From Anaeramoeba flamelloides (taxonomy: Eukaryota; Metamonada; Anaeramoebidae), in the NCBI GenBank assembly GCA_027625915.1, contig JANTQA010000032.1:248001-312000 (forward strand): a stretch of 64,000 bases of DNA, read 5' to 3'. Positions within the stretch are counted from its first letter, which is position 1. Each line of letters starts with the position of its first letter. Below are positions 21,749 through 32,437 of this stretch, piece after piece. The position numbers were made by a program, and so were the translations under genes. Below the pieces are notes generated by a model that saw nothing but the letters and a program-made list of their open reading frames with translations, had not been told where the DNA came from and made no database searches.

Positions 21749-24112
21749 ATGTTCATCGTTCCCCAAAATACAAGAAAAATAAAAAAATATGATCCAGAGC
21801 AACACTCGGCTCTGCTTCGTCTTCACAAGCATTTAAAAGCTTCGAATCTTTCCGACAAAAAGCTCTGTTTCAAATGGATGAAAAACCTTCTTCACTCTGA
21901 AGAATTAAAAGAAAAGTCTGCTTTCTCAAATGATTGTACACATTTGTTAAACATTCTCAATTTAATCTTGCCGTGTGAAAAAAACAAAGTTATTACAACA
22001 CAAGCCCATTCAAATCAAAAGATGAAAAATCTCGAAGAGTACCTTACCAGTTTACAAATCTTGGGCTACAAGAAAATTAAGAAATTCCCAAAAGAAGAAA
22101 TTTTCAATGCTGATAACAACACAAGAGATGTGCACGAACAATTCATACATTCGATCTTATTTTTAAAGGACAACTTTGAAAAAAATGGTGTCCAAAAAGA
22201 CAATTCACGCAAATTTCGAACCTTTTACATCTCACCTGAAGACTCTATTTGTGAGTGGATGGAAGATCCTTCTGAAAAAAATGACAAAGAAAACGAAAAA
22301 GAAAAAAACGATCACTCAGGCAATACTAAAAGGGAAAATGTAAAAATTCTAAAAAATATGTTTTGGTATGACGAAAAGAAAAGGAATGAGAAAATAACAA
22401 AAAAGTTTTCAACAATAAAAGAATCTGATTCAACAGAAAGTGGAAGTGTAAGTGGAAGTGTAAGTGGACGCGTCAACTTAAGCTCAAGTCACGGATCCTT
22501 GGATGATCTACTCGATGAATTAGAGAATGAAGAGAATTGGGTAAAAAGAACAAGCTCCAAACCAGAGAACAAAAATGCTGATCCAAAAAATGTCGAAGGA
22601 AAAGAAAAGGGAGAAACAACAAAAGATAAAAAAAAAAAGAATCCAAAAAATTTAGGCAATTCAAATTCTGAATCAAACTCAAATTCTCGCTCCCATTCTA
22701 ATTCGAATTCTAATTCTAACTCTAATTCTAATTCCAATTACAACTCTTATTCTGGATCAAATTCTGAAACAAATTCTAAATCAAGCAATGAAAGCAACTC
22801 TTCTTCTAACTCTTCTTCCAATTCCAATTCCAATTCTAATTCTTATTCTGGATCAAATTCTAAATCCAATTCAAATTCTCATTCCCATTCGAAATCGAAT
22901 TCCAATTCCAATTCCAATTCGAAATCTAATTCTAGATCAAATTCTGAAACAAATTCTAAATCAAGCAATGAAAGCGACTCTTTTTCTCACTCTTCTTCTG
23001 AAGCCAATATCAAATTCAAAAAGAAAAAAAAATATATTCAAAAGGGCGAGCATATATTTGAAATGGTAGGCTACACCACCCCCAACAATGAATATTTATA
23101 CAAAGAATTAGTTGAACTCTTTGTCAAAAAACATAAGCACCCTAAGATTCATGCATACATATATATTGTCTTCTACATACTGAACACCCTGAACGGGTGG
23201 GAAGATCATCAAAAAAATGAGGTTTTGAGGAAATTCCCACAAAAGAAAATCGCCAGGGCGTATGAGACCTATGTTGAAAAATGCTTTCGAGATGGCAGGG
23301 ATTATATTATGAACGGGGAGGCCAGTTTCCAATGCAAATTAAATGATTACAAAAGCAAGACCTTTCGGGAAGGCAACATACACTTTGTCAAAAAAAAACT
23401 AATTTTAAAATATAGCAATGTTAAAAACAAATTGTTTAATACAAAATTATCAAACGAAATCATGCTTTCTATTCACAAGACAAATTCACAGATTATTTGC
23501 TTTGAGATTCATAAAAAAAAGGAACATAAGCAATTCCAATTAAAATTCAAGACCGTGGACGAAGCAGTTCTAGTTTTAATTGCCTTTATCTGCTTTATCC
23601 AAGAAAAAAACATTGGGAAGAACCCAAAAATCAATCTGAATAATGATACCCAAATGATCGATTTATCTAAGCATATCCTGCCGCCATTAGTGCCACCGAA
23701 TGAGAAATTCAAAAAATTAATGTCTGGCTCAAAATTGATTAATATGAGAGGCAACCCAAAAAAAATATTGGACGGGTATTATACTCAGGGCGGTGTAAAT
23801 TTTTTAATTGTGATCGTAAGTAGTAAAAAATATCCACTTCTTTCTGGTTATTTGATGCTGACAAAAAACCATTTAAAAATCGGTCACAAAAATAAAATTT
23901 TAAAAAAAATCCCTTTCAAAAAGGATATTGTAATTTTGAAATATCCCAAAGACCTAAGATTATTTCAAATCAAATGGTCAGAAGGTGCAGTGTGCAGAGC
24001 GGCAAGTGATTCATCCGTCACGCTTTTAACAGTGAAAAAAGCTGATCGCAGTTTAATTACAAGAACAATATTATATTTTATCTTTAATTGGAAAAAAAAG
24101 AATAGAAAATAA
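21749..24112 (+). CDS. Probable CH-domain / Ser-repeat / PH-like domain protein (787 aa)
   Basis: A single uninterrupted frame. Residues ~35-143 look like a calponin-homology domain: CFKWMKNLL, then CTHLLNILNLILP, then NQKMKNLEEYLTSLQILGYK and FIHSILFLKDNF follow the usual spacing of CH helices. Residues ~170-300 are charged. Residues 304-418 are a Ser-X dipeptide array (SN, with SK, SR, SG, SH, SY). Residues ~430-515 look helical. Residues ~523-620 have PH-like order: a strand region, KKKLILKYSN, FEIHKKKEHKQFQLKF and a C-terminal helix DEAVLVLIAFICFI. A second similar unit (about 683-783) ends in a helix with WKKK. CH plus PH suggests an actin- and membrane-linked cytoskeletal adaptor; this is inference from fold patterns, without catalytic residues to anchor it. 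The ATG at 21749 is the first in frame and is followed at once by coding-like sequence. Confidence 0.8.
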   Translation: MFIVPQNTRKIKKYDPEQHSALLRLHKHLKASNLSDKKLCFKWMKNLLHSEELKEKSAFSNDCTHLLNILNLILPCEKNKVITTQAHSNQKMKNLEEYLTSLQILGYKKIKKFPKEEIFNADNNTRDVHEQFIHSILFLKDNFEKNGVQKDNSRKFRTFYISPEDSICEWMEDPSEKNDKENEKEKNDHSGNTKRENVKILKNMFWYDEKKRNEKITKKFSTIKESDSTESGSVSGSVSGRVNLSSSHGSLDDLLDELENEENWVKRTSSKPENKNADPKNVEGKEKGETTKDKKKKNPKNLGNSNSESNSNSRSHSNSNSNSNSNSNSNYNSYSGSNSETNSKSSNESNSSSNSSSNSNSNSNSYSGSNSKSNSNSHSHSKSNSNSNSNSKSNSRSNSETNSKSSNESDSFSHSSSEANIKFKKKKKYIQKGEHIFEMVGYTTPNNEYLYKELVELFVKKHKHPKIHAYIYIVFYILNTLNGWEDHQKNEVLRKFPQKKIARAYETYVEKCFRDGRDYIMNGEASFQCKLNDYKSKTFREGNIHFVKKKLILKYSNVKNKLFNTKLSNEIMLSIHKTNSQIICFEIHKKKEHKQFQLKFKTVDEAVLVLIAFICFIQEKNIGKNPKINLNNDTQMIDLSKHILPPLVPPNEKFKKLMSGSKLINMRGNPKKILDGYYTQGGVNFLIVIVSSKKYPLLSGYLMLTKNHLKIGHKNKILKKIPFKKDIVILKYPKDLRLFQIKWSEGAVCRAASDSSVTLLTVKKADRSLITRTILYFIFNWKKKNRK
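22656..23002 (+). repeat. In-frame Ser-codon repeat with an internal 180-bp duplication
   Basis: TCN-AAY codon pairs encode the Ser-X array. A nearly identical segment starting GATCAAATTCTGAAACAAAT occurs at 22757 and again 180 bases later at 22937, so part of the array arose by duplication of a 60-codon block. Confidence 0.85.
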
Positions 24113-26717
24113 ATTTCAATACAGATCTCTTCCTGAATTACAAAGAGCTTTGAAAATGAAAGCACCTATCTCACAAATCAAGGTTAAATGAAACACCATC
24201 CCTTCTTATATCTCTCCGTTAATACATGTGTAAGTCCACATGCGTTAATAGATGATAAGTTTAAAAGTTTTTTTTATGATCAGGAAAAATTACAATTTTA
24301 AAATAAAATTCTAACATTTTAAAGATGATTTTATTTTGTTTCGTTTTTTTTTTAAAACAAAAGTGTTTAATTGATTTTGATCATTCTTGAAGAAAATTTA
24401 TTTTTTTTTTTTTTTAACTTTTTTATCAATTTAAAAAACCAATCCTATCTCATAAAAACTACACTTTTAATATATCTAGTTTCATTTATTTTCCCCTTTA
24501 AGATTTCCAAAAAAAAATTGTTTTCGATATAAACAAAGATTCAAGTTAACTTCTTCTTCTTTTTTTTCAACACTTAGCTTCAGATAAGATATTAAATTAA
24601 TTTACCAAAATTTATAACCTAACCAAGTCATGTTAAAATATTGAAATATCTCGATCACTAAAAATTCGTTTACAAAATTCAATGAATCGACCTCGATTTT
24701 TTTATCAATTCTTTAATAATGAACTAATTTTAATATAATTCTATAATTAATTTTATTATCTCAAATACTACTCGAATTAAAAGAAGAAAAATGTAAGATC
24801 TATCAGCTCTTCAAAATATTTAATAAAGGGGTTTTATTGTAAAAATAATCCCATTCTACAATCTACAAAAATATCGAATAATAGTGTATTATTAGAGATC
24901 TGGAATAATTCTTTTTTATATACTAAGTCAATTTCATCAAGGTAGAATTCATTTTGAGTATTTTATATGACTAAAATTCAATTTTTAAATTTATTTGTCA
25001 AATTAAAAACGATTTAAAAATTAAAGTAATTTTTGACAAATAAAAAAATCAAAAGAAACGAAATTTTCAAAGAGAGGCAATACAAATAATCTCCAAAACT
25101 CACACCCAACAACAGCTATAACAACACACCTCTTTAAATATTTCTTTAGTTTTGAGATAGTTCCAAGATAAGAGGATATATTACCTAATGAAGAAACACT
25201 AAAAATTGTAAGCTACAGAAGAACATTTTGAGGTAAAAAAAAACTTTCCATATTTTAATGATCAGAACTTTAAAGAGAAGAAACTCACACAACCATTCTT
25301 CTCTTTATAAATATACCAAATTAATTCCAAATAGAGGAAAAATAAACAGCAACTTTTTAATCGAGGTCGATTCAATATATAAAACAAAAAAGTAAAATCA
25401 TTTTTTATATTTAGTAAAATGTTAGTAACTCGATAATATTACTATTAGAATGAGCTTTAATTATTTTTCTAATCTAATCCCTTTTTAATGTTTTTGAGAA
25501 TAACTAATAAGTAAAACTAATTGTTTACAAAGTACTATTTTTAAACAAAATTGACATTCAGTGCAATTGTCACAATTTTCAAATAATTTCTCTATTCCTT
25601 ATTTTAAAAATAAATTTGAATGCACTAAAGAGTCTTTATCAAAATTTTCTTTGTTCTTATTTTGTTGCTATTTTTAAAATTAATCAAGGATATTTCAATT
25701 TACCTTTTCAGAAATAATGTTGTTACCTTAAAAAACCCGAAAAAGTTATGTGCTCAGTTTGAAAAATTGACTTCTTTGTTCTAAAAGTTAAAAAGGTATT
25801 ATAAACACTTCCATAAAAAACTTTAAATTTTACATTTTTTAAATATTTTTTATTGAATTCCGACTTTTAGAAAATTCAACAATCAAGCAATATTCTCAAA
25901 TAAACTAAATGAATGAAAGAATGGGAAACAGAAAAAGATACCAAGATTGTAAAATATTCAAAAAACCTAATTTATTAATATAAGACTGTTAATTAAACAA
26001 CTTCAATCAATATTTTATCTGTTAAGACAAACCAAAGTGTAAATGCTTTTCTTTTTAAACAAAAGTTTAATTATCTTGCAAGTGGTGTACTTTATTTTAT
26101 TTCTCATAAAATGCTAATTCTCAACACAGAGATGATTTATGAATTAGTGATTAAGGGAACAATTGGTAATATTGATTTTTTATTTGAATTAGGGAAAAGA
26201 TTAAAGTTCTTAAAAATAAAAAAAAGTCGTGATTTAATTCTTTTTTAAATAATTTGAAAAGTCTTTTGATATTAAAATTTTCTTAGGTGATTTTAGTAAA
26301 ATTACGAGTAAAAGTTCTCTAAAATTATAAAGAATATGAAATAAACCTTAAAAAAATTAAATATTGTTCATTTTTTTTTTTTTTTCATATTTTGTCGAAT
26401 TTCTTATTTTTTTCTTGGTTATTTCATTCATTTTTATTGAAAAATACTTTTTGTGGAAATGATTCGCAACCGAAATGAAAATTTTCCAATTATTTTGATA
26501 ATATGGAAATTATTTAGAAATGATTTTTCGTTATAAAACAATGAGAAAATTTCGAAATAAAGTGTTATTATTTATTAAAACTTATCGATTGTTATAGAGT
26601 GATCTTTTAAAATTTGAATCTGATAAAAATTATTAGGATAATAATCAAATAATATTATAAATTTTGCAAAAAATGTAATATTTTTTAATTATTAAAAATT
26701 AAAAATAATAATCAAGA
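24113..26717. other. Intergenic region between convergent genes
   Basis: No gene seen. It contains an inverted-repeat pair bounding 24683-25374; otherwise AT-rich filler and homopolymers. Confidence 0.6.
24683..25374. mobile_element. Possible inverted-repeat element (692 bp)
   Basis: TGAATCGACCTCGATT at 24683 recurs inverted as AATCGAGGTCGATTCA ending at 25374. This perfect 16-bp inverted pair contains rare CG dinucleotides, so chance is unlikely. The sequence between lacks an open frame. No clear target duplication. Confidence 0.5.
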
Positions 26718-27281
26718 TTATTTTTTTTTTAATAAATTTTTTTGCATTTGTTTTCTTCTTTCTTGATCCTTTTTTATACGGTTTTGAAAGTATTTTATTT
26801 TTATTTTAAATGAATTATTTTTTGGATTCAGATTATAAGCATTTGTAAGGATTTCTATTGCCTTTTTAAAATCCCCTTCTTCGCCAATACATATCCCCTT
26901 TCGATAAATTGCCTTTTCATTTTCTGGATCTGTTTTTAAAACTTCTTCGCAATATTTTAAAGAAATTTGATATTTTTTTAATTTAATTAATGCCATTGAA
27001 ATATTAGACAAATTTGTTTTCTTTGCCTCAAATATTTTTTCTTTTTCTTCTTCAGTTAAAACCGTTCGTGGAAATAATTTCATCAGTTCTAAACATTTTT
27101 CATATTTTACAATTGCAGGATCATACTGACCTTCTTTAAATAATGTGTTTCCTTCGGATTTAGTATCATTTAATAGATTAAATTTACTCTCTAAATCATT
27201 GGTCTTGTCAATTGATAACAGCTCAATTTCAAAAACTACAGTTGTATTTGGCTCAACTACTGTACCAACGTGTTCAGCACC
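26718..27281 (-). CDS. FKBP-TPR immunophilin, 3' exon (end of FKBP domain plus TPR domain)
   Basis: After acceptor CAAG the exon starts at 27281 with GAEHVGTVVEPNTTVVFEIE, the last strands of an FKBP domain (human type: G..G.P..IPPNATLVFEVEL). Three TPR motifs follow, at about residues 134-160 (SEGNTLFKEGQYDPAIVKYE), 180-212 (NISMALIKLKKYQISLKYCE) and 213-246 (NEKAIYRKGICIGEEGDFKK). The end, KKDQERRKQMQKNLLKKK, resembles the ERDRRIYANMFKKF tail of FKBP4/5. The Asn and Lys/Arg positions suit a carboxylate clamp binding the C-terminal EEVD of Hsp90. Joined to the 5' exon (32162-32437) the protein is 279 residues with one FKBP domain, where FKBP4/5 have two. Likely a cytosolic Hsp90 co-chaperone. 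Confidence 0.92.
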   Translation of the reverse strand, partial: GAEHVGTVVEPNTTVVFEIELLSIDKTNDLESKFNLLNDTKSEGNTLFKEGQYDPAIVKYEKCLELMKLFPRTVLTEEEKEKIFEAKKTNLSNISMALIKLKKYQISLKYCEEVLKTDPENEKAIYRKGICIGEEGDFKKAIEILTNAYNLNPKNNSFKIKIKYFQNRIKKDQERRKQMQKNLLKKK

Positions 27282-29561
27282 CTTGAAAAAATTTTCAATT
27301 ATAAAAAAAAAAATGTTTGAAATGTATATAGATATATGTATATGTATAAATATAATAAGATTTTTGAAATGATATTAAAAACATATTTCTTAATTAAACA
27401 AAAAAAAAATGATGAAGGAAAAACAAACAAAAAAAGAAAAAACGGAATTTATTGAAACCAATCTTTTGTAAAAATATAAAAAGTGTTTATATTGTTTATA
27501 CAGTGAATTCTTTGTTTGTAAAATAAATAACTAATAAAAGTTTTATCGTATCATTCAGACAAAAATTGAGTATATTATTTATTTTCCATCATTTTCATTT
27601 GAACTTTAACTAGACATATCAATAATTTATCTTATCACTGTAACAATTGTATTTCTTGCTCGAATACTTTCCAAAAAATTTTACAATATTAAATAAAAAT
27701 AAATTAAAATATGATATACCCTTTAAAAAGGGTTGGCATTAGATAAACAGTTTTTTTGTAATTCAATTTATTTTGCTTTTTTTTTTTTTTTATTTTATTT
27801 TTACAATAAATCACTTTTATTAAATTGAGTTTATTTTGAAAAAAAATATTTTGGATTTTGATTTTCTAATTTGGAAAAAAGTTTTTAATAATTTCAAAAG
27901 TATTACTAAAATGAAAATAGTTATAAAGATATATAAAGGGTAAATTTTATTTTAATGAATTTATTTAAATTAGAAATGGGTGTATTTTTATGGATATATA
28001 TTTTTATAAGAAAAAAATATCTGAGAAATCAAAGTTTTAATAAAGAGACTAGTATTTTTTAAAAATAAAATGAAATCTAGTTGAAATCTTTAAATTTTGT
28101 TTTTTTTTTTGTAATTTGTGTTTGAGCTGATGAAATTGAGGAGTTTACATCATTTAAACAATTTATTAATTTGAGTCTATTTTTTGAAATCCCAAATTTC
28201 ACCTGTTTCACAATATAAAACGAAAAAAAGTAACCAATTATTTTTATTAGTAATTAAGTTAATTCTTGAAAATGATTTTTTATATTTTTACTTTTATTTT
28301 GGAAAGTATTGACCAATTCCCACAAAAATCTTAATCAACAAGACACTCCATAATCCAATAGAATTGTGTCTTATCAGTCCAAAACTATCTCTTTTTAAAA
28401 CCATTTTTTTTTTAATTTAAATATGACCAATTCAAAAAAACAAATGAAAGATCTTAATTTACATTGTTTTTGTTGTTGGAATTTTCAACCAAAGTGTTTT
28501 TGAAACTAAACTCAAGAGATCCATCTTCAACTTCATGAAGAATTGTTAAATTCAAAAAAAAATTACAACAAAAATGCAATTTCCTAAATAAACTAAAGGT
28601 AACAACAAAATAATACTTTTTTTGTTTCAATTTTAAAGAATTTTTTATTATATTTAAAATAACTTTTTGTGAAAATTTTGTGGTACTCCACACGTAATTT
28701 TATTTTATTATAATTTTGTTTAAAATTTATGGAAATATTCCTTTAAACTTATGAAATCAAAAATGAAATTTCTTTTGTAAAAGGATAAAATTGTTGAATT
28801 GACCTTTTCGTTCGAATTTTTTCTTGACTTTTGTCTAATTTTGTTTTTTTTTGCTTTAAAAACAGCAATTCGAGTTAAAATGTGGATTAAATGGTTGTTT
28901 TTATCGAAAATAGGTCTGGTTCAAAACTGGCATCTTCTCGCATAAATGTCCATTGCTTTTGAAAAAAAATAATGTATTTTCTTAGTATTTGTAATTATAA
29001 ATATTTCAATACAAATATCACCCAACAAAACTAATAGAAGTGTTGGTGATTAAACAAATCTAAATTTTGATGGATGTTTAACAAAAATTTATCAATGAAA
29101 TTCAGATCTATCAATTAAAAAAATTTTTCTTCTTTAAAGTTTGAAAAAAGTACTTTTCTCGTTTTCAAAAAATGTAAAAAAAAATACACAAAAGATTTTT
29201 AAATTTTGAAAAATTTTTTTTAACAAATTGTTTATAATTATTTATAATTTAAAATTTACTTAAAACATCAATGAGTTTATTTTCAAAATTAATTTGACTT
29301 AGGGTATACTCTTGGGAAGTGATTTAGATGTTACATTGAAACAAGAAAAAAAAAAAAAAAAGCACAGGTTTAATTTGAAACACGGGTTTTATGCTCTGGT
29401 ACATAAGTGTTTTTTGTCCATTGTAGTCTTTTTTGTTATTCTTTAACTAAAAGTCTAACAATATTAGAAGATTTTACTAGATCTTTGTTAAGTTACTATA
29501 AAGTTTCAAAAAGTGCGATTATCTTTATCAAATTGCGATATAGTAAAAAATCGCGATAATA

Positions 29562-30193
29562 AAATCTTTTCCAAACAAAAGTACACACCTCCCAAATCAT
29601 CAATATTATTGAATTCAATTGTTAATCAGATAATTACTTATTGTTGATTTTCATTTAAATTATTCATTTTTTGTTTTTTTATTTATGGATATTGAACAGT
29701 TGGAAAATGAAAAAAACAAGATAAGAAGAAAGCAATTTGGAAATAATTTGTCAGTATAAAAATGGAAATAGTTTAAGTTTGATTTTCAATGAACTAGATA
29801 TAGGAATTAAGAAAGACCATTATTGGATTGATGTATGGAACAAAGAAAAAAGAAAACATTGAAAAAAACAATTCCAACAAAAGAATCAGATTAATTGTGG
29901 CTTTATATTGAAAATGAGACCCTAAAGATCAAAAGTTTGATGTGTAAACAGTTATCAATAAAGTGTAAAGAACTTTTTCCCAATTCACTTTGTTCAATGG
30001 TTTTTATTGATTTAATAAATTTTTTTTCTTTACAATTTACAAAATGAGATTTCTCATTTCAAATAAAATGTGCAGATCAATTTTTAAAAATATTTAATTT
30101 TATTTTTTATTGTTTTGTTTTAATGAGTTTTAAATATCTAGTTGAGTGTTTTTTTTTTATATTTTAAAGGTTTTCTTCGATTTTATAATGATA
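29562..30193 (+). mobile_element. 700-bp TIR element family 3, truncated copy
   Basis: About 85-90% identical by eye to 59781-60410, including ATTGATTTTCATTTAAAT-type and GACCATTATTGGATTGATGT landmarks. The left terminus AAATCTTTTCCAAACAAAAG is recognisable. The right ~70 bp, including the terminal repeat, is missing and the next element begins immediately at 30194. No coding capacity. Confidence 0.85.
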
Positions 30194-30722
30194 CTAAATC
30201 CCATTCCAAAAATTTGGACACACCCAAAATCAAAAATAAGCAAAAAAAAAACCAATTTATTGTATTTTTCCAAACCTAATATAAAACAACATTTAAGTTA
30301 CCCAATATTAATTTTTTTATAAGTAATCGTTTTAATCCAAATAAAAAAAAAAAAAATATAAAACTCAAAAATAAAAGCAGGTGTGTCCAAAATAATGAAA
30401 CGAGCAGAACAAAAAATGTATTGGTAAATTTGTTGAAATTTCACCAACAATTGTTGATCGATCAAATGTTAAGATACCATCAACAATTGTATGTTATTTT
30501 TCAATTTAAAAAACTCAACATTAGCCTTCTATCAACCATTGAAAAAAAATACCAGATCTAACGAAACAGATTACATAACTACAAAAAAGGAAATGAAAAG
30601 AAAACAAAATAGACAAAAAATGAAATAGTTTGTAAAATCAAAATTCTTTCCAAATTGAATTTAAAGCGCGGTATTGATGTTCTTTCCACTATTTAAACTG
30701 TGTCCAAATTTTTGGAATATAG
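30194..30722 (+). mobile_element. Element family 4 (Tc1-like ends, ~529 bp)
   Basis: ATTCCAAAAATTTGGACACA near the left end is repeated inverted at the right end (TGTGTCCAAATTTTTGGAAT). The interior has a second GTGTGTCCAAAATAATGAAA motif and a CAACAATTGTTGATCGATCA stretch. A diverged inverted copy lies at about 57955-58345. The termini resemble Tc1-like transposons; no transposase remains. It directly abuts, or was inserted into, the element ending at 30193. Confidence 0.75.
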
Positions 30723-31107
30723 TTTATATTATGATTTTAGTTGGGAAAGAATATTTAATTTTGTTGTTTTTCATCGAATAAGGAGTATTTTTTTTTTATT
30801 TTATTTGGGAGGGTTTCTTAGCAAGGTACCTTCTTTGAGTTTTCATGAAGACCTTGAAATATAATTTTTGTTGTTTGATCATAAATTTTTTATTTTTACA
30901 ATGATACAACCAAAGTTCTTATTCTCATATCAAAATTTGCAATATGGTATGAACAAAATTTTATTTTTTTGAAATTCAGAGAAATTTTCACATAAAAGGG
31001 AAAAGACTGAATATAAATCCAAAATAGCTGTTTCTTAAAGAATTAAACACTAATTTGATTTTCATTTTTTATATCAAATGGAAATGGAGAGGGGGTGCAA
31101 ATAACAA

Positions 31108-31561
31108 TTCTGGAAAAAAATTGTCAAATCGGTTTTAATTGTAAAAACAGTAGTAAATTTTCTCATTTTTCAAGATTTTTTAACTTATTTTTTTTGTTCA
31201 TTTTAAAACAAAAACCAAATCAAAAAAAAATATTGATTATTAGAATCAAAATAGAATTCAAAAAATAATATAAAGCCAAAATCTAAGCATATCCAATTTA
31301 CCCAAATTTGAGATTTTAATAGTAAATCTTCGTAAAAGTGAATTGTTTCGGATTTTTTGATGCTATGATTTCCCTATTCATTTAAAATTGAATTTAAGAT
31401 TTTAACAATAGGTATTATTTTAGTCTGAGGAATTTCAATTTCAGAGATCTTCATTGATCAGCGAAAAACAAATAAAAAAATAAATGAAAAATTTTCCTTA
31501 TTTCATTTTTCAATTAAAACCAATTTGGGAAATTTTCTCAATTGACAATTTTTTTCCAGAA
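31108..31561. mobile_element. Inverted-repeat element with perfect 20-bp ends (454 bp)
   Basis: TTCTGGAAAAAAATTGTCAA at 31108-31127 recurs exactly inverted at 31542-31561, and weaker pairing continues inward (GGTTTTAATTG). No TA flank is evident and no second copy was seen. Confidence 0.6.
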
Positions 31562-32161
31562 AGGTAAAACGAAATTCTGTTGAAATAATTTCTTCACAGT
31601 TTGTAATCGTACTTTTCAAAAAATAGATCTGTTCCAACATATGCTACTAGACAAAATTTGACTTTTATTTGCTTTATTCGTTTTTTTTTTTTTCTTTTTG
31701 TTTTCAATGTTAATTTTGGTTGTAATTTCATTTTTGTCTTTCGTTCATTTCTCACTTCTTTGAAAATTGAAATAGGAAGCATTAATAAAAATTTCCATTC
31801 ACAAAACAGCAATCTGTTTCAAATAATCGTTGTAAAAGGTGTTGAACAAAAAAGACAAATTAAAATTTGAGCGCCCTTTAAAAAAAGATCGATTCTTTCT
31901 TTGCAAGTAATTGAAACAAGGCTGATTTTCAGAAAATTTAAAAAAGTTACTCCAAAAAAATGAAATAAGGTACATCCATTTATTTAGTATTTCATCAAAT
32001 GGGTTGGCTTTAGACTTGGTAAATAAATTGAACCAAGAGGATCGACAAAAAAAGTTACTTTGTTTTCTCTTGATAACAAAGCCAAATTCTATGAGTAAAA
32101 ATGAAAAGGTTAAAAAAAACAACAAACGAGAAAAAAAAAAAGAAAAAAAAAAAGAATGTAC

Positions 32162-32437
32162 GTATGCTAAATCTGGGGCAATTGTAAAAATTGAAATTTC
32201 ATTTTGTTTCATTGTTAAGATTCCAATCTCCAAACCTTCGATGACACGATGAAATCCGACTTGAAATTTAAAGTTTCCCTTTCGAAATCTTGTTGAATCA
32301 AATAGCTTTCCATCTAAAGTTGTTGCTTCGTACTTGATTACTACAGTGGACAATTTTGTAGGAAACTCTCCGTTTCCTTCTTTAATAATTTTTTTTTGAA
32401 TTTGGTTGTTGTGTAATTGGATTATTTCTTGGCTCAT
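32162..32437 (-). CDS. FKBP-TPR immunophilin, 5' exon (most of the FKBP peptidyl-prolyl isomerase domain)
   Basis: ATG at 32437, then MSQEIIQLHNNQIQKKIIKE and GNGEFPTKLSTVVIKYEATT, the FKBP N-terminal strands. GKLFDSTRFRKGNFKFQVGF holds the Phe-Asp pair of the drug- and proline-binding pocket. VIEGLEIGILTMKQNEISIF covers the pocket-floor Val-Ile and helix; the pocket-floor Trp typical of FKBP12 is Leu here, as in several larger FKBPs, so activity may be low. The exon closes with PDLAY and donor GTACAT at 32161. The open frame continues into the intron, but that part is poly-Ser/Phe-like and not FKBP. Exon lengths (276 + 564 nt) give an exact in-frame 279-residue product. Confidence 0.93.

Larger units (their letters stand above)
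27282..32161 (-). other. Giant intron (4,880 bp) of the FKBP-TPR gene
   Basis: Read on the minus strand: donor GTACAT after TAC at 32162 and acceptor CAAG before GGT at 27281, phase 0. The junction falls inside the family-invariant L-A-Y-G, so both sides belong to one domain. The interior holds a 700-bp-family element copy (29562-30193), a second element right next to it (30194-30722), an inverted-repeat pair (31108-31561) and AT-rich filler. No internal gene is convincing. Confidence 0.88.

Noticed and set aside
22489-22737. Glu-Leu repeat frame on the minus strand, and an Ile-Pro frame at 22788-23069
   Set aside because: Other-frame shadows of the Ser-X codon array.
32004-32252. Lys-rich plus-strand frame over the FKBP 5' exon
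   Set aside because: Antisense shadow of the FKBP exon and the adjoining intron.
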